Shown piece by piece: positions 7,055 to 16,529 of a stretch of 64,000 bases of DNA. Location: the NCBI GenBank assembly GCA_951812755.1, contig OX638329.1, positions 4,472,522-4,536,521 on the forward strand, read 5' to 3'. The notes beneath the pieces are model-generated. The model saw only the letters and a program-made list of their open reading frames with translations, did no database searches and was not told the DNA's origin. A program made the translations under genes and the position numbers. This stretch comes from an uncultured Latescibacterota bacterium (GTDB taxonomy: Bacteria > Latescibacterota > UBA2968). How positions within the stretch are numbered: position 1 is the first letter of the stretch; each line of letters opens with the position of its first letter.

Positions 7055-10018
7055 TTATTGTCCGGAACTCGTGTACGCATAGACCGCATTATCCCCGCCA
7101 TCAACCACATAGAATCGGTCGCTGGCATAGATGATACCAAACGGATCACTGCTGGCCAGATCGAAGTCCGCATCCGGATCACGCTGGCCAGAACTCGTGT
7201 ATGCATAGACCTTATTAGTCTCGCTATCAGAGTTATTAGCCACATAGAATCGGTCATTGGCATAGGCAATACCAAACGGATCAATGTTGTCTTCAGCCAG
7301 ATCGAAGTCTGCATCCGCAATACGCTGACCAGCACTCGTGTACGCATAGACCTTTACATTCGAAAAATCAGCCATATAGAACCGGTCGTTGGCATAGGTA
7401 ATACTCGCCGGAGCACTGTTGTCGCTATCCGGATTGAAGTCTGCTGCCGCATCGCGCTGACCAGCACTCGTGTACGCATAGACCTTTTCATCTCCCCGAT
7501 CAGACACAGCTCCCCGATCAATCACATAGAATCGGTTGTCGGCATAGGTGATACCTTCCGGCGCAGTGTTGTTGCTATCCAGAGCAAAGTCTGCTGCCGC
7601 ATCACGCTGACCAGAACCCGTGTACGCATAGACCTTTAGATCCCTGGCATCAACCACATAGAATCGGTTGTTGGCATAGACGATACCTTCCGGATCAGTA
7701 TTTTCGCTATCCAGAGCGAAGTTTGCAGTCGAGACACGCACCCCATTCGAGCAGTTGTTATCGGTATTGCTCTCTCCACTGATGCTTTGGATACACGCGC
7801 CGTAGTAGTATATCCCCACACTCGATGGCGCATTCAAGTCAATTGACTGGTCACTCGTATCTCCCGCATTGAGACTGCCTATGGCACCCGTGCCAACCTC
7901 TGTATCACTCGTTGTAATCGAATCATCGGTCGAGAGATAGTAGCGCAAGGACGTCGCCACCGAAGAACCCGCGCCCTGATTGCGAACCGCAACGCTCAAA
8001 CTGAAGGACTCGTTGGCATTCGGGCTGTTATTACTCGCCGATGGCGATACAACAATTAGATCGGGAATTGGGTCGGCAATCGTGTACCAATAGACCTTTG
8101 CACCTTCCACTTCAAGCACATAGAATTGATTGTTGGCAAAGGTGATACCTCTCGGATCACTGATAGCCAGATCGAAGTCTGCAGCCCCAACACGCTGACC
8201 AGCACTCGTGTACACATAAACCTTTTCATCTGCGGCATCAACCACATAGAATAGATTGTCGATATAGGCGATACCCGACGGAGAACTGTTAGCCAGATCG
8301 AAGTCTGCAATCGCAGCACGCTGACCTGCACTCGTGTACACATAAACCTTTTCATCTGCGGCATCAATCACATAGAATTGGTCGTTGGCATAGGTGATAC
8401 CCGACGGATCATCGTTGTTGCCTGCCAGATCGAAGTCTGCATCCTCAACACGCTGACCTGAACTCGTGTAACCATAGACCTTTACGTCCGAGGGATCAAG
8501 CACATAGAATCGGTCATTGGCATAGGTAATACTAAACGGATCACTATTAGCCAGATCGAAGTCTGCATCCGCATCGCGCTGACCATCGCTCCCATACCCA
8601 TAGACCTTTCCATCATCAACATCGAGTACATAGAAGCGGTTGTTGACATAGGTGATAGCCTGTGGAGAGTTGTTGCTATGCAGATCGAAGTCTGCACCCG
8701 TATCACGCCGCCCGTCACTCCCGTGCCCATAGACCTTATCATTCCAGAAATCAACCACATAGAATCGGTCGTTGGCATAGGTGATACCCCTCGGATCACC
8801 GGTAAACAAACGGAAGTCTGCATCCGCAACGCGCTGACCTGCACTCGTGTACACATAGATCCTATCATCCCCGTCATTAACCACATAGAATCGGTCGTTG
8901 GCATAGGCGATACCCCTCGGATCACTGATACCCAAATCAAAGTCTGCATTCGCATCGCGCTGGCCGTCACTCCCATACCCATAGACCTTATCATCCCCGT
9001 CATTAACCACATAGAATCGGTTATTGACAAAGGTGATACCTCTCGGGTCACTGATACCCAAATCGAAGTCTGCCGCCGAATCGCGCTGACCGTCACTCCC
9101 ATAACCATAGACCTTATCATCTTCGTCATCAACAACATAGAATCGATCGTTGGCATAGGTGATACTCCTCGGATCACTCCCAGCCAAGCGGAAGCTTACT
9201 GCCGAATCGCGCTGACCGTCACTCTCATACCCATAGACCCTTGCATCCTCCCGATCAAGCACATAGAATCGGTTGTTGGCATAGAGGATATCCTGCGGAT
9301 TGCTGTTGTTATCCAAATCAAAGGACGTCTCATCACTGCCTTGATCACCTTCCCCACCATCGCTGACCGTGACAAGTACCCCATCTGAGCAGTTGTTATC
9401 CGTACTGCTCTCACCGCTGACGCTCGCTACGCAGGCGCCGTAATAGTACATGCCGGCATTCGATGGGGCATTCAAACTGATCGATTTATCACTGGTTCCC
9501 GAAGCGGCAAGGCCAGCCACAGCGTCTGTACCAACCTCCGTATCATCCGTCGAGATCGTCGCGTCGGCAGAGAGATAATACGTCAGCGTCGTCTCAGCGG
9601 CTTGTCCACTCCCATGGTTGCGTACCGTCGCATTCAGCGTGAACATCTGCTCTGGCGCCAGCAGGGTATCGCTTACCGAAGGTGCTGTAACAATGAGATC
9701 GGGGCTGCCACCACCGTCACCACTGCCAAAGGCATTGGCAAAAATCAGAAAATCGCCAAAACCTATCGCACCATCCCCGTCCAGATCAGCCCGGGCATCA
9801 TACCTATCATCGCCTTGACTTGCCCCAAACATGCCTGCAAAGATCAAAAAATCTGCAAAACCAACCATCCCATCGCCGTTGAGATCCGCATCTGCAGACT
9901 GCGTAACAGTAGCCGCAGCATTATTGGCATTGGATACAGCAGAGGCTTGCCCCACGCATAGCAGCAACGCAAGAGCAGCGATAAACGCTATCCCTTTGTT
10001 CAAAAACATTTGCGACAT
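7055..10018 (-). CDS. Secreted dockerin/CARDB/propeller-repeat protein
   Basis: Predicted exported protein of 987 residues. A signal peptide ends at ASA (about residue 27). Residues about 54-100 hold two EF-hand/dockerin-like loops (ADLNGDG, ADLDGDG, each followed by xFxDFLIFA). A CARDB domain (about 106-217) follows, then ten repeats of about 41 residues built on FYVVDxxDxKVYGYxSxGQR (about 230-650), a second CARDB domain (about 658-770) and five more repeats to the end. The repeats resemble beta-propeller blades. No membrane anchor or sorting signal is visible at the C-terminus, which stops within a repeat after SSGQ. The dockerin-type pair may serve calcium-dependent surface attachment (inference). 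Its position splits recA from recX. Confidence 0.9.
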   Translation of the reverse strand: MSQMFLNKGIAFIAALALLLCVGQASAVSNANNAAATVTQSADADLNGDGMVGFADFLIFAGMFGASQGDDRYDARADLDGDGAIGFGDFLIFANAFGSGDGGGSPDLIVTAPSVSDTLLAPEQMFTLNATVRNHGSGQAAETTLTYYLSADATISTDDTEVGTDAVAGLAASGTSDKSISLNAPSNAGMYYYGACVASVSGESSTDNNCSDGVLVTVSDGGEGDQGSDETSFDLDNNSNPQDILYANNRFYVLDREDARVYGYESDGQRDSAVSFRLAGSDPRSITYANDRFYVVDDEDDKVYGYGSDGQRDSAADFDLGISDPRGITFVNNRFYVVNDGDDKVYGYGSDGQRDANADFDLGISDPRGIAYANDRFYVVNDGDDRIYVYTSAGQRVADADFRLFTGDPRGITYANDRFYVVDFWNDKVYGHGSDGRRDTGADFDLHSNNSPQAITYVNNRFYVLDVDDGKVYGYGSDGQRDADADFDLANSDPFSITYANDRFYVLDPSDVKVYGYTSSGQRVEDADFDLAGNNDDPSGITYANDQFYVIDAADEKVYVYTSAGQRAAIADFDLANSSPSGIAYIDNLFYVVDAADEKVYVYTSAGQRVGAADFDLAISDPRGITFANNQFYVLEVEGAKVYWYTIADPIPDLIVVSPSASNNSPNANESFSLSVAVRNQGAGSSVATSLRYYLSTDDSITTSDTEVGTGAIGSLNAGDTSDQSIDLNAPSSVGIYYYGACIQSISGESNTDNNCSNGVRVSTANFALDSENTDPEGIVYANNRFYVVDARDLKVYAYTGSGQRDAAADFALDSNNTAPEGITYADNRFYVIDRGAVSDRGDEKVYAYTSAGQRDAAADFNPDSDNSAPASITYANDRFYMADFSNVKVYAYTSAGQRIADADFDLAEDNIDPFGIAYANDRFYVANNSDSETNKVYAYTSSGQRDPDADFDLASSDPFGIIYASDRFYVVDGGDNAVYAYTSSGQ
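7060..7715 (-). repeat. Second block of in-frame tandem repeats (five units)
   Basis: About 126-bp units with a recurring core that reads, on the plus strand, acatagaatcggt followed by gttggcatagg. They encode the last five FYV(V/I/A) repeats of the exported protein. One unit carries a short insertion (RGAVSDRGDE). Confidence 0.85.
8085..9320 (-). repeat. First block of in-frame tandem repeats (ten units)
   Basis: Ten units of roughly 120-129 bp encoding FYVVDxxDxKVYGY repeats. Near-identical DNA between neighbours (for example the two NDGDDKVYGY/NDGDDRIYVY units) suggests recent unit duplication. Confidence 0.85.
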
Positions 10019-10119
10019 CCTTTCTCAATTTCTCTGAAGGCCTGGGAAAATAAAAAAGATGGAATTATCACCAATACTTTCGATAAGATTCCCAGTTTTT
10101 TTGACCATACGTAAAATCA

Positions 10120-10320
10120 TTTAATAACTGACGTTACGCAGAGGCACAATATCCTGCGTCTGTCATTCTGAGCGGAGCGGAGTCGAAGAATCTACTACCA
10201 CCTATTACCTTCAGAAGTAAAAGATGCTTCGTCAGCCTGATGGGTGTTGGGCGCAGAAGATTCATTGCGCCCGCCTCAGCATGACAAACATGCGAGACAG
10301 GCGTAACATCATTTAATAAA
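10120..10320. repeat. MITE-like element with 20-bp terminal inverted repeats
   Basis: The left end (10120-10139) and the reverse complement of the right end (10301-10320) match at 17 of 20 positions; both end in GTTACGC. No ORF lies inside. The interior holds a partly inverted pair built on TGTCATTCTGAGCGG and TGTCATGCTGAGG. A single further end of the same type is at 19094-19113. It fills the gap between the recA end and the repeat-protein promoter region. Confidence 0.7.
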
Positions 10321-10355
10321 TTAAATTAGAGAAAATTGAGATGTCAACAACATAC

Positions 10356-11399
10356 TTAGGCGGGTTCTTCCGCGACGGGAAGCCCCACGCTCTCGCGCAC
10401 CTCGCGCTCAATTTTTGCAGACAAATCCGCGTTCTCTCTCAGATGGCGCTTGACATTTTCGCGCCCCTGACCAAGCCGGTCATCCCCATAAGAGAACCAG
10501 GTACCACTCTTCTTGACAATCCCGTGCAATTCGGCCATATCGATCAAACTGCCCTCTTTGGAAATACCCTCGCCAAACATCAGATCGACTTCACATTCCT
10601 TAAAAGGCGGTGCCATCTTGTTTTTTACCACGCGAATCCGAACGCGATTGCCAACGACCTCTTGCCCATCTTTAATAGAACCAATGCGCCGAATATCCAT
10701 ACGCACCGATGCGTAAAACGGAAGCGCGCGACCACCGGTGGTCGTTTCGGGATTGCCAAACATCACGCCGATCTTCATGCGAATCTGATTGGCAAAGATC
10801 ACACAAGTTTTAGACTGGCTGATCGATCCGATGAGTTTGCGCAGAGCCTGAGACATCAGACGGGCGTGCAAGCCCATGTGGGAATCACCCATATCACCTT
10901 CGAGTTCGGCACGCGGCACCAGAGCAGCCACAGAGTCTAAAGCCACGACCCCAAAAGCACCGCTACGCACGAGAGTATCTGTAATTTCGAGTGCTTCTTC
11001 CCCCGTATCGGGCTGAGCGATCAATAAGTTTTCAATATCTACCCCCAGACGCTCGGCCAATTCCACATTCAATGCGTGTTCTGCATCGACAAAAGCCGCT
11101 GCCCCACCGCGCTTTTGCGCCTCGGCAATGATGTGCAAAATCAAGGTCGTCTTGCCCGACCCTTCAGGGCCATATATTTCAACCACTCTTCCCTGAGGAA
11201 CGCCACCTGCACCCAATGCGACATCCAGGCTCAAAGAACCCGTCGGAATAACTTCTGTGACACGGGATTGGCCATCCTCGCCCCCCAGGCGCATAATTGC
11301 CCCCTGTCCAAATTGCTTTTCGATTTGGGCAATTGCGTTGTCAATTGCTTGCTGCTTGCCATCGGTTTTTGGCGTACCTTTAATTTTGCGTTTGGTCAT
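10356..11399 (-). CDS. recA: Recombinase RecA
   Basis: Strand-exchange ATPase for homologous recombination and SOS signalling. The 347 residues include Walker [10 protein letters not shown] at 77-85, the [12 protein letters not shown] Walker B region, the DNA-binding loop 2 region ending in [16 protein letters not shown], and the acidic C-terminus. AAGGAG lies upstream of the ATG. A strong promoter stands about 80 bases upstream, so recA can be expressed apart from pgpA. Confidence 0.99.
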   Translation of the reverse strand: MTKRKIKGTPKTDGKQQAIDNAIAQIEKQFGQGAIMRLGGEDGQSRVTEVIPTGSLSLDVALGAGGVPQGRVVEIYGPEGSGKTTLILHIIAEAQKRGGAAAFVDAEHALNVELAERLGVDIENLLIAQPDTGEEALEITDTLVRSGAFGVVALDSVAALVPRAELEGDMGDSHMGLHARLMSQALRKLIGSISQSKTCVIFANQIRMKIGVMFGNPETTTGGRALPFYASVRMDIRRIGSIKDGQEVVGNRVRIRVVKNKMAPPFKECEVDLMFGEGISKEGSLIDMAELHGIVKKSGTWFSYGDDRLGQGRENVKRHLRENADLSAKIEREVRESVGLPVAEEPA

Positions 11400-11475
11400 C
11401 TGCGTCTCTCCTTACAAAAGGTTTGGGATCACGGCGCAGCCCTTCTCGTATCCTGCACCGCACAAAGTATAACAC

Positions 11476-11504
11476 AGTATAGTGAACATTTGTATATACG
11501 TCAA
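11476..11504 (-). promoter_or_regulatory. Sigma70-type promoter of recA
   Basis: On the minus strand TTGACG (-35) and TATACT (-10) are separated by exactly 17 bases. No clear E. coli-type or Gram-positive-type LexA box was recognised around it. Confidence 0.75.
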
Positions 11505-11537
11505 GAAACAATTCAGCGATCTGAAACAAAACAGCTT

Positions 11538-12017
11538 CTAAAACGATAAAGGTGCAAATGCCAGCCATAATCTCAGTGTCAGATGTCCATAAATTCCCGC
11601 AACCACATCGTCAGCCACGATACCCCACCCACCGGGCAATGCCTCGACCTGTCGGGCGGGCGGTGGCTTAATAATATCCAGTACGCGAAACACGACAAAG
11701 CCAACAATGCCCATCAACACGGACTGCGGAAGCAGACTTACCGTAATAAAAAACCCCACAAACTCGTCAATCACCACATATCTGGGATCTTTACCCCAGG
11801 CTTTTTCGCATGGCCGAGATGTATAAATTCCCAGAAAAAACAGCCCGACCAGCAGCCCCCCCCACGCCCACGCGTTCAGTGGTGGCAACAGACAATAAAT
11901 CGCCAATGCCACGCCTGACCCGGCTGTTCCCGGGGCAAAACTCGAATAGCCAGAAAAAAAGCCGGTTGCAATCAACCGGACAAAAAATGGTGGCTCAGAA
12001 GGCCGAAAATCTGTCAT
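11538..12017 (-). CDS. pgpA: Phosphatidylglycerophosphatase A
   Basis: Membrane phosphatase that converts phosphatidylglycerophosphate to phosphatidylglycerol. The 159 residues show the family opening ATGFFSGYSSFAPGTAGSGVAL, several hydrophobic segments, the VIDEFVGFFIT motif and the end-region RVLDIIKPPPARQ and GGWGIVADDVVAGIY. It directly follows pgsA, the preceding pathway step, 29 bases apart. Confidence 0.94.
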   Translation of the reverse strand: MTDFRPSEPPFFVRLIATGFFSGYSSFAPGTAGSGVALAIYCLLPPLNAWAWGGLLVGLFFLGIYTSRPCEKAWGKDPRYVVIDEFVGFFITVSLLPQSVLMGIVGFVVFRVLDIIKPPPARQVEALPGGWGIVADDVVAGIYGHLTLRLWLAFAPLSF

Positions 12018-12046
12018 AGTAATGAGCAGTCAGCTATTCGCTCGCC

Positions 12047-12688
12047 TCAAAACGTCTTGCGATTTTCAATTAAATACCGGACGCCTGAAACCACGGCAAC
12101 AAGGGTTACGACAGCTACCAGAACATTCAAAACCCAATAAGAAATATCGCCCACGAGCACAATTGGTTGGGCGGCCAATTCGGCTTCGACCACGCGCACA
12201 TTAATAAAGATCAAAATGCCAAAAACAAGTACTAATTGCAGCATGGTTTTCCACTTTGCAAGTTGTGAGGTCACCACGGGCTTGCCTCGTCGAATTGCAA
12301 AAATTCGCAATCCCGTGATCACGACATCGCGCACGAGCATCGCCCCGATAAGCCATGCTTCAACCATGCCCAAACGCACAAAAGCAATCAACGCCGCAGA
12401 TACCAGCAACTTATCGGCCAGTGGATCCATAAAGCGACCAAAGTTGGTCACTGTACCGTCACGCCGCGCAATGCGTCCATCGTAGAAATCCGTCAGCGAA
12501 GCTACCGTAAATACAAGCAGCGCAAGGATTTTGAAATACCAGTTGGCAGCAAAAATCAACAGCAAAAACACGGGCGTAAGCAACAGACGCGACACCGTTA
12601 AGATATTGGGCACTGTCCACAACCGATTTGGGGTATGCGGCTCAGGCATTGTCATGCGATTCGACTCTATGGTATTTACCTGGGGCAT
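12047..12688 (-). CDS. pgsA: CDP-diacylglycerol-glycerol-3-phosphate 3-phosphatidyltransferase
   Basis: Membrane CDP-alcohol phosphatidyltransferase making phosphatidylglycerophosphate. The catalytic motif DFYDGRIARRDGTVTNFGRFMDPLADK is seen at about residues 67-93; it differs from the canonical DG(x)2AR by having DGRIAR, which still fits. About five hydrophobic segments follow. The ATG at 12688 abuts the recR stop; internal ATGs at 12655 and 12649 are possible starts because the conserved NRLWTVPNILTVSR begins near residue 21. It forms an operon with pgpA. Confidence 0.93.
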   Translation of the reverse strand: MPQVNTIESNRMTMPEPHTPNRLWTVPNILTVSRLLLTPVFLLLIFAANWYFKILALLVFTVASLTDFYDGRIARRDGTVTNFGRFMDPLADKLLVSAALIAFVRLGMVEAWLIGAMLVRDVVITGLRIFAIRRGKPVVTSQLAKWKTMLQLVLVFGILIFINVRVVEAELAAQPIVLVGDISYWVLNVLVAVVTLVAVVSGVRYLIENRKTF

Positions 12689-13282
12689 TTAATACTCCCG
12701 ACGGCCTTCCAGCGCACGCGACAATGTCACTTGATCGGCCAGGGCGAGATCACTGCCCACTGGCAACCCGCGCGCAATTTGTGTGACAGATACTTCAAAC
12801 GGAGTCAAACATTGAGACAGATATTGTGCCGTGGCATCGCCCTCTACGGTTGGGCCGTTGGCGAGAATCACCTCTCGAATTTCTCCCTGGCGCAAGCGGT
12901 GGAGCAATTGGGAAATATTCAAGTCTTCTGGTCCAATACCATCCAGAGGCGAAATTCGCCCGTCCAGTACGTGATAAAGCCCCCGATAAAGCCCGGTGCG
13001 CTCAAATGCCAAAAGATCGCCGATAAAATCAATCACCATCACACTGGAACGATCTCGACGCGTATCGCTGCACACAGAACACGGTTCAATCTCTGTCAAA
13101 TTAAAACAAATTGAGCACCGCCGCACCCGGGTCTTGACATCCACCATCAAATCGGCGAGTTCGCGCACCTCATCCGTATCCCATGTCAGCATCTCCAGCG
13201 TGAGACGCCGTGCTGATTTGGCGCCGATCCCGGGCAACCGATTTAAAGCGACAATCAATTTTTCAATGGCTTCTGATGCCAT
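12689..13282 (-). CDS. recR: Recombination protein RecR
   Basis: RecR clamps DNA with RecO/RecF and loads RecA at gaps. The 197 residues contain the N-terminal helix-hairpin-helix LNRLPGIGAKSARR, the C4 zinc finger CSICFNLTEIEPCSVC, and the Toprim segment that includes LAFERTGLYRGLYHVL and LDGIGPEDLN. The ATG at 13282 has GGAG eight bases upstream; a TTG four codons earlier lacks this. It follows ebfC. Confidence 0.96.
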   Translation of the reverse strand: MASEAIEKLIVALNRLPGIGAKSARRLTLEMLTWDTDEVRELADLMVDVKTRVRRCSICFNLTEIEPCSVCSDTRRDRSSVMVIDFIGDLLAFERTGLYRGLYHVLDGRISPLDGIGPEDLNISQLLHRLRQGEIREVILANGPTVEGDATAQYLSQCLTPFEVSVTQIARGLPVGSDLALADQVTLSRALEGRREY

Positions 13283-13327
13283 GGAAAACTCCAAAAACTA
13301 TAGCGCGAAAGCTTCGCAGTTCCAATC

Positions 13328-13654
13328 TCAAAAACCCGGCATACTCATACCGGGCGGAATAAGACCCGCTGTGGCTTTCTGCATTTCTGCCTCGGCCATA
13401 TCCGCAGCTTTTTGACGCGCCTGCTGAACTGCCGCCAACACGAGATCTTCCAGCATTTCCACATCTTCGGGATCAACGACTTCGGGATCAATTTTTATCG
13501 ACAAAATATCTTGATGCCCACTGGCCCTTACTGTCACCATACCCCCACCAGAAGTCGCCTCTACCTCTTTTGCCCCCAGTTCTTCTTGTACCCTGGCCAG
13601 CTTGGCCTGCAATTTTTGAGCCTGCTTCATCATCGCGCCCATACCTTTTGCCAT
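13328..13654 (-). CDS. ebfC: YbaB/EbfC family nucleoid-associated protein
   Basis: Small DNA-binding dimer of 108 residues. The family pattern is clear: MxxMMKQAQKLQAKLARVQEEL, then ATSGGGMVTVRASGHQDILSIKIDPEVV, ending in a helical segment. It lies between dnaX and recR, the usual bacterial order, where it is probably co-transcribed with both. Confidence 0.95.
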   Translation of the reverse strand: MAKGMGAMMKQAQKLQAKLARVQEELGAKEVEATSGGGMVTVRASGHQDILSIKIDPEVVDPEDVEMLEDLVLAAVQQARQKAADMAEAEMQKATAGLIPPGMSMPGF

Positions 13655-13698
13655 ACTCTATCTCCTTATCTCTGTACTGTGCATATTGACGCACATCC

Positions 13699-15429
13699 CT
13701 ACTGGATCACTTCTCCACTAAAAACCTGCATCACCATCTGCACGCGCTCATCTTCTTCTGCACTCTTCTCCTCAACTATTTGCTCTTTATTATCATCGTA
13801 AATGACCTCACACGAAATGGTGACTGTACCCTCAAAAACATCGCACGCAACTTCTTCGACCACAGCGCGGCTGCGCCGCACATGACTGGCGTGAAATTCG
13901 CGGTGCTTTTGAAAAGCCACCACCAGATGTCGCCCATCCATTGATTGTGGATGGCCTTCGGCCAAAAATGTGCCCAACGACATCTTCTTCTCCTTCACTT
14001 TCTGTACGAGTTGCTCCCACTTATTTTTTATAACAGAAAAATCTGGCGGCTCTCCTGAAGATACCTCTGGCATCGGAGGTATTTCTTCTTGTGGCTGTTC
14101 TGCCGCGGGACGGCCATTGCCTTGCTGCTGCGGTGGTGAAGTTTTGGAAGTGGTTGTTGATACTTTGGCACTATCTACCCTGACGCGCGCGTCTGATCCA
14201 GATGAAGTCGCTTTCTGCTGTGATGCAGGTTTGGACCTGGGCAATGGCCGCTCAGCAGGTACGCGGCCAGATACCGTTCCCTGGCTTTTTAACCCCCGCT
14301 CGATTTGTTCTAACCGACTAATCAAAACCTGCAAATCCACACTTGACGTCATCTGCACCAGCTTCATAACCGTCAATTCGAGCCAGAATCGAGGCTCGGT
14401 CACTCGACTAATCTGCGTTGCCAATTCCCCCACAGCGTTGAGCATGCGCACGAGATCTGCCTCTTCAAATTGCGCGGCGACCTCTGCATACTGTGCGCGA
14501 TCAGCCTCTGGCAAATTTTCATCTGTTAAATCTCCCGCGGCACAGGCAACGAGTAAATGTCGAAAATGCGCCATCAACCCCGCCACGAATTCACCCAGGT
14601 CACTGCCTTCGCGTACCAGTTCATCAACAATTTCCAATGCGCGGGCACCATCCCGCTCCACAATGGCCTGCGTCAGGCCAAAATACACATCTCGGGGAAT
14701 CAAACCCAGTAAATTTTGTACGGCTTCTTCCGTAATACCAGCATCTGAAAATGCAATGACCTGATCCAACAAACTCAGTGCATCGCGCATGCCTCCATCA
14801 GCTTTTCGAGCGATCAAAAAAAGTGCGGATTCTTCCGCTGCTACGCCTTCTTCATCCACAGCCATTTTGAGCTCTTCCACAATTGCCACAGGTGGAATAC
14901 GCCGAAAATTGTAGCGCTGACACCGGGACAAAATAGTTTCAGGTACTTTGTGAGCCTCGGTCGTCGCAAATACAAAAACAACATGCGCTGGCGGTTCTTC
15001 GAGTGTTTTGAGCAAGGCATTAAAAGCCTCAGTAGTGAGCATGTGAACTTCGTCGATAATATAAACCTTGCGCTTGCCTTGCGAAGCCGCATATCCCACC
15101 TCTTCGCGCAATTGCCTGATTTCATCAATCCCGCGGTTCGAAGCCCCATCAATTTCCAGCACATCCATGCTGTTGCCCTGGCGAATGGCAACACACGAAG
15201 CACATTCCCCACACGGTTCAGCCGTTGGCCCCTGCTCGCAGTTGAGTGCCATGGCGAGCAATCGCGCCGTAGTGGTCTTACCTGTTCCTCGCGGCCCGGA
15301 AAACAGGTACGATTGCGCCACGCGCCCCAGCCGAATGGCGTTTTGCAATGTGGTGGTCACATGGCTTTGTGCAACCACTGTTTCAAATGCCTGTGGCCTC
15401 CGCTTTCGGGCCATTACCGTGTAAGACAT
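13699..15429 (-). CDS. dnaX: DNA polymerase III subunit gamma/tau
   Basis: Clamp-loader ATPase of the replicative polymerase. Walker A GPRGTGKTTTARLLA, a four-cysteine zinc module (CEQ...CGECASC), DEVHMLTTEAFNALLKTLEEPPAHV and the sensor-1 SRCQRYNFRR are in order in the first 200 residues; a Pro/Ser/Gln-rich linker leads to a C-terminal tau-like domain. The ATG at 15429 has GGAG upstream and gives the family start MSYTVMARKRRPQ; the in-frame GTG/ATG further up is rejected. SRP RNA lies just upstream. Confidence 0.97.
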   Translation of the reverse strand: MSYTVMARKRRPQAFETVVAQSHVTTTLQNAIRLGRVAQSYLFSGPRGTGKTTTARLLAMALNCEQGPTAEPCGECASCVAIRQGNSMDVLEIDGASNRGIDEIRQLREEVGYAASQGKRKVYIIDEVHMLTTEAFNALLKTLEEPPAHVVFVFATTEAHKVPETILSRCQRYNFRRIPPVAIVEELKMAVDEEGVAAEESALFLIARKADGGMRDALSLLDQVIAFSDAGITEEAVQNLLGLIPRDVYFGLTQAIVERDGARALEIVDELVREGSDLGEFVAGLMAHFRHLLVACAAGDLTDENLPEADRAQYAEVAAQFEEADLVRMLNAVGELATQISRVTEPRFWLELTVMKLVQMTSSVDLQVLISRLEQIERGLKSQGTVSGRVPAERPLPRSKPASQQKATSSGSDARVRVDSAKVSTTTSKTSPPQQQGNGRPAAEQPQEEIPPMPEVSSGEPPDFSVIKNKWEQLVQKVKEKKMSLGTFLAEGHPQSMDGRHLVVAFQKHREFHASHVRRSRAVVEEVACDVFEGTVTISCEVIYDDNKEQIVEEKSAEEDERVQMVMQVFSGEVIQ

Positions 15430-15473
15430 AAAAACTCCAAAGGGGGCCATTCCAACCCCAGCCCCCCAGCCTG

Positions 15474-15480
15474 AAAAAAA
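15474..15480 (-). terminator. T-run ending the SRP RNA
   Basis: Seven Ts on the minus strand directly follow the closing GCACGACC of the SRP RNA, whose terminal helix can act as the hairpin. Confidence 0.6.
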
Positions 15481-15753
15481 GGTCGTGCACCGCGCTTCGA
15501 ACCGCTACCCCGGGGCGTTCAACGAGCGCTGGCTCCTGCCAGGTGCCCCTGCGGCACACACACCTATTTGCTTACCGCTGCTACCTTCCGGTCCTGACGG
15601 GGTTCAGCATAGGCACGTTGCGCAGGACCTGACGATCAACGCTGCACACTCATTGACCGCGATCCAAAATACCGACTCTCAGACGTGGAATTCGACCCCG
15701 CTATAGCGGATTGCGGGCTACAGGGCACCGCTATCTCCCCGTCTAGCACGACC
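15481..15753 (-). ncRNA. ffs: Signal recognition particle RNA, large (Alu-containing) type
   Basis: RNA core of SRP, which targets membrane proteins with Ffh. The 5' GGTCGTGC and 3' GCACGACC ends pair. Near the 5' end the Alu-domain loops appear (GTGCTAGACGGGGAGATAGC, then GGTGCCCTGTA and GCAATCCGC). The S-domain tetraloop helix is at 15565-15605, with the hallmark GTCAGGACCGGAAGGTAGCA. The 3' arm holds GTGCCGCAGGGG and GGGGTAGCGGTTCGA. The total of about 273 nt and the motif order match the Bacillus scRNA, not the short E. coli 4.5S form. It sits between tRNA-Ala and dnaX. Confidence 0.93.
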
Positions 15754-15815
15754 TGAAAACAGTGAGATACAAGAGGGATCTTACTCTCGCCTCTTACTTC
15801 TTACCTTTTATATTT

Positions 15816-15892
<77 letters not shown>

Positions 15893-15893
15893 C

Positions 15894-16265
15894 CTAAACG
15901 GCTTCAACCACGATGTTGCGTACCCCCGAAACGGACTTGAGCACCGTAGCATCACCCAGCACCCGCCCAATAATATTGACGGGACTTGCCGGACGAATTT
16001 CATCTCCATGACTGGCCGGGGTCTGACCGTAAAAAATGCAAAACGCATGACCCGGCGGCCAATATCCGAGGTCGTTTAACGCCACTGTTTCACATGCATC
16101 TTCGGGACCCGCTTCAACGGGAATTGAAAAGTAAATCTCATCGCCCCAGGTATTAAACGAACACTCCAGCGGCAAAACCTCGCGAATTTTGCCTGCTGTT
16201 TGCGAATCGTTTAACTCGGCGTCGAGTTCAATATCCCCAACTGTAATGCGAATGGGATGCGGCAT
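15894..16265 (-). CDS. Cyclophilin-like fold protein (DUF369/TM1367-type)
   Basis: Small protein of 123 residues, probably cytoplasmic. The pattern ITVGDIELDAELNDSQTAGKIREVLPLE, then NTWGDEIYFSIPV and LGYWPPGHAFCIFYGQTP, is typical of the cyclophilin-like domain family; members have no established isomerase activity. The ATG at 16265 is chosen; the reading frame stays open upstream only because it passes through tRNA-Ser. It nests between two tRNA genes with 2 and 20 bases between them. Confidence 0.85.
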   Translation of the reverse strand: MPHPIRITVGDIELDAELNDSQTAGKIREVLPLECSFNTWGDEIYFSIPVEAGPEDACETVALNDLGYWPPGHAFCIFYGQTPASHGDEIRPASPVNIIGRVLGDATVLKSVSGVRNIVVEAV

Positions 16266-16284
16266 AACAACCTCGTGATATTTT

Positions 16285-16374
<90 letters not shown>

Positions 16375-16434
16375 AATATAGCTGTAAGCGGTCAGCTATC
16401 GGCTTTCTCACACATGCACTTGTGTGCTTGTTTT

Positions 16435-16524
<90 letters not shown>

Positions 16525-16529
16525 AATAT

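Noticed and set aside
7055-9330. Regular repeats resembling a CRISPR array or satellite
   Set aside because: Units are about 126 bp, in frame, without spacers, and encode FYVVD-type protein repeats.
8678-9388. Plus-strand ORF inside the repeat region
   Set aside because: It is the antisense of the repeats; the same motif set recurs in all units and no start signal exists.
11400-11540. LexA/SOS box upstream of recA
   Set aside because: No match to the common E. coli or Gram-positive LexA consensus was found; only a sigma70-type promoter is clear.
13699-15429. Programmed frameshift in dnaX
   Set aside because: I could not identify a definite slippery site with pairing support, so only the full-length product is called.
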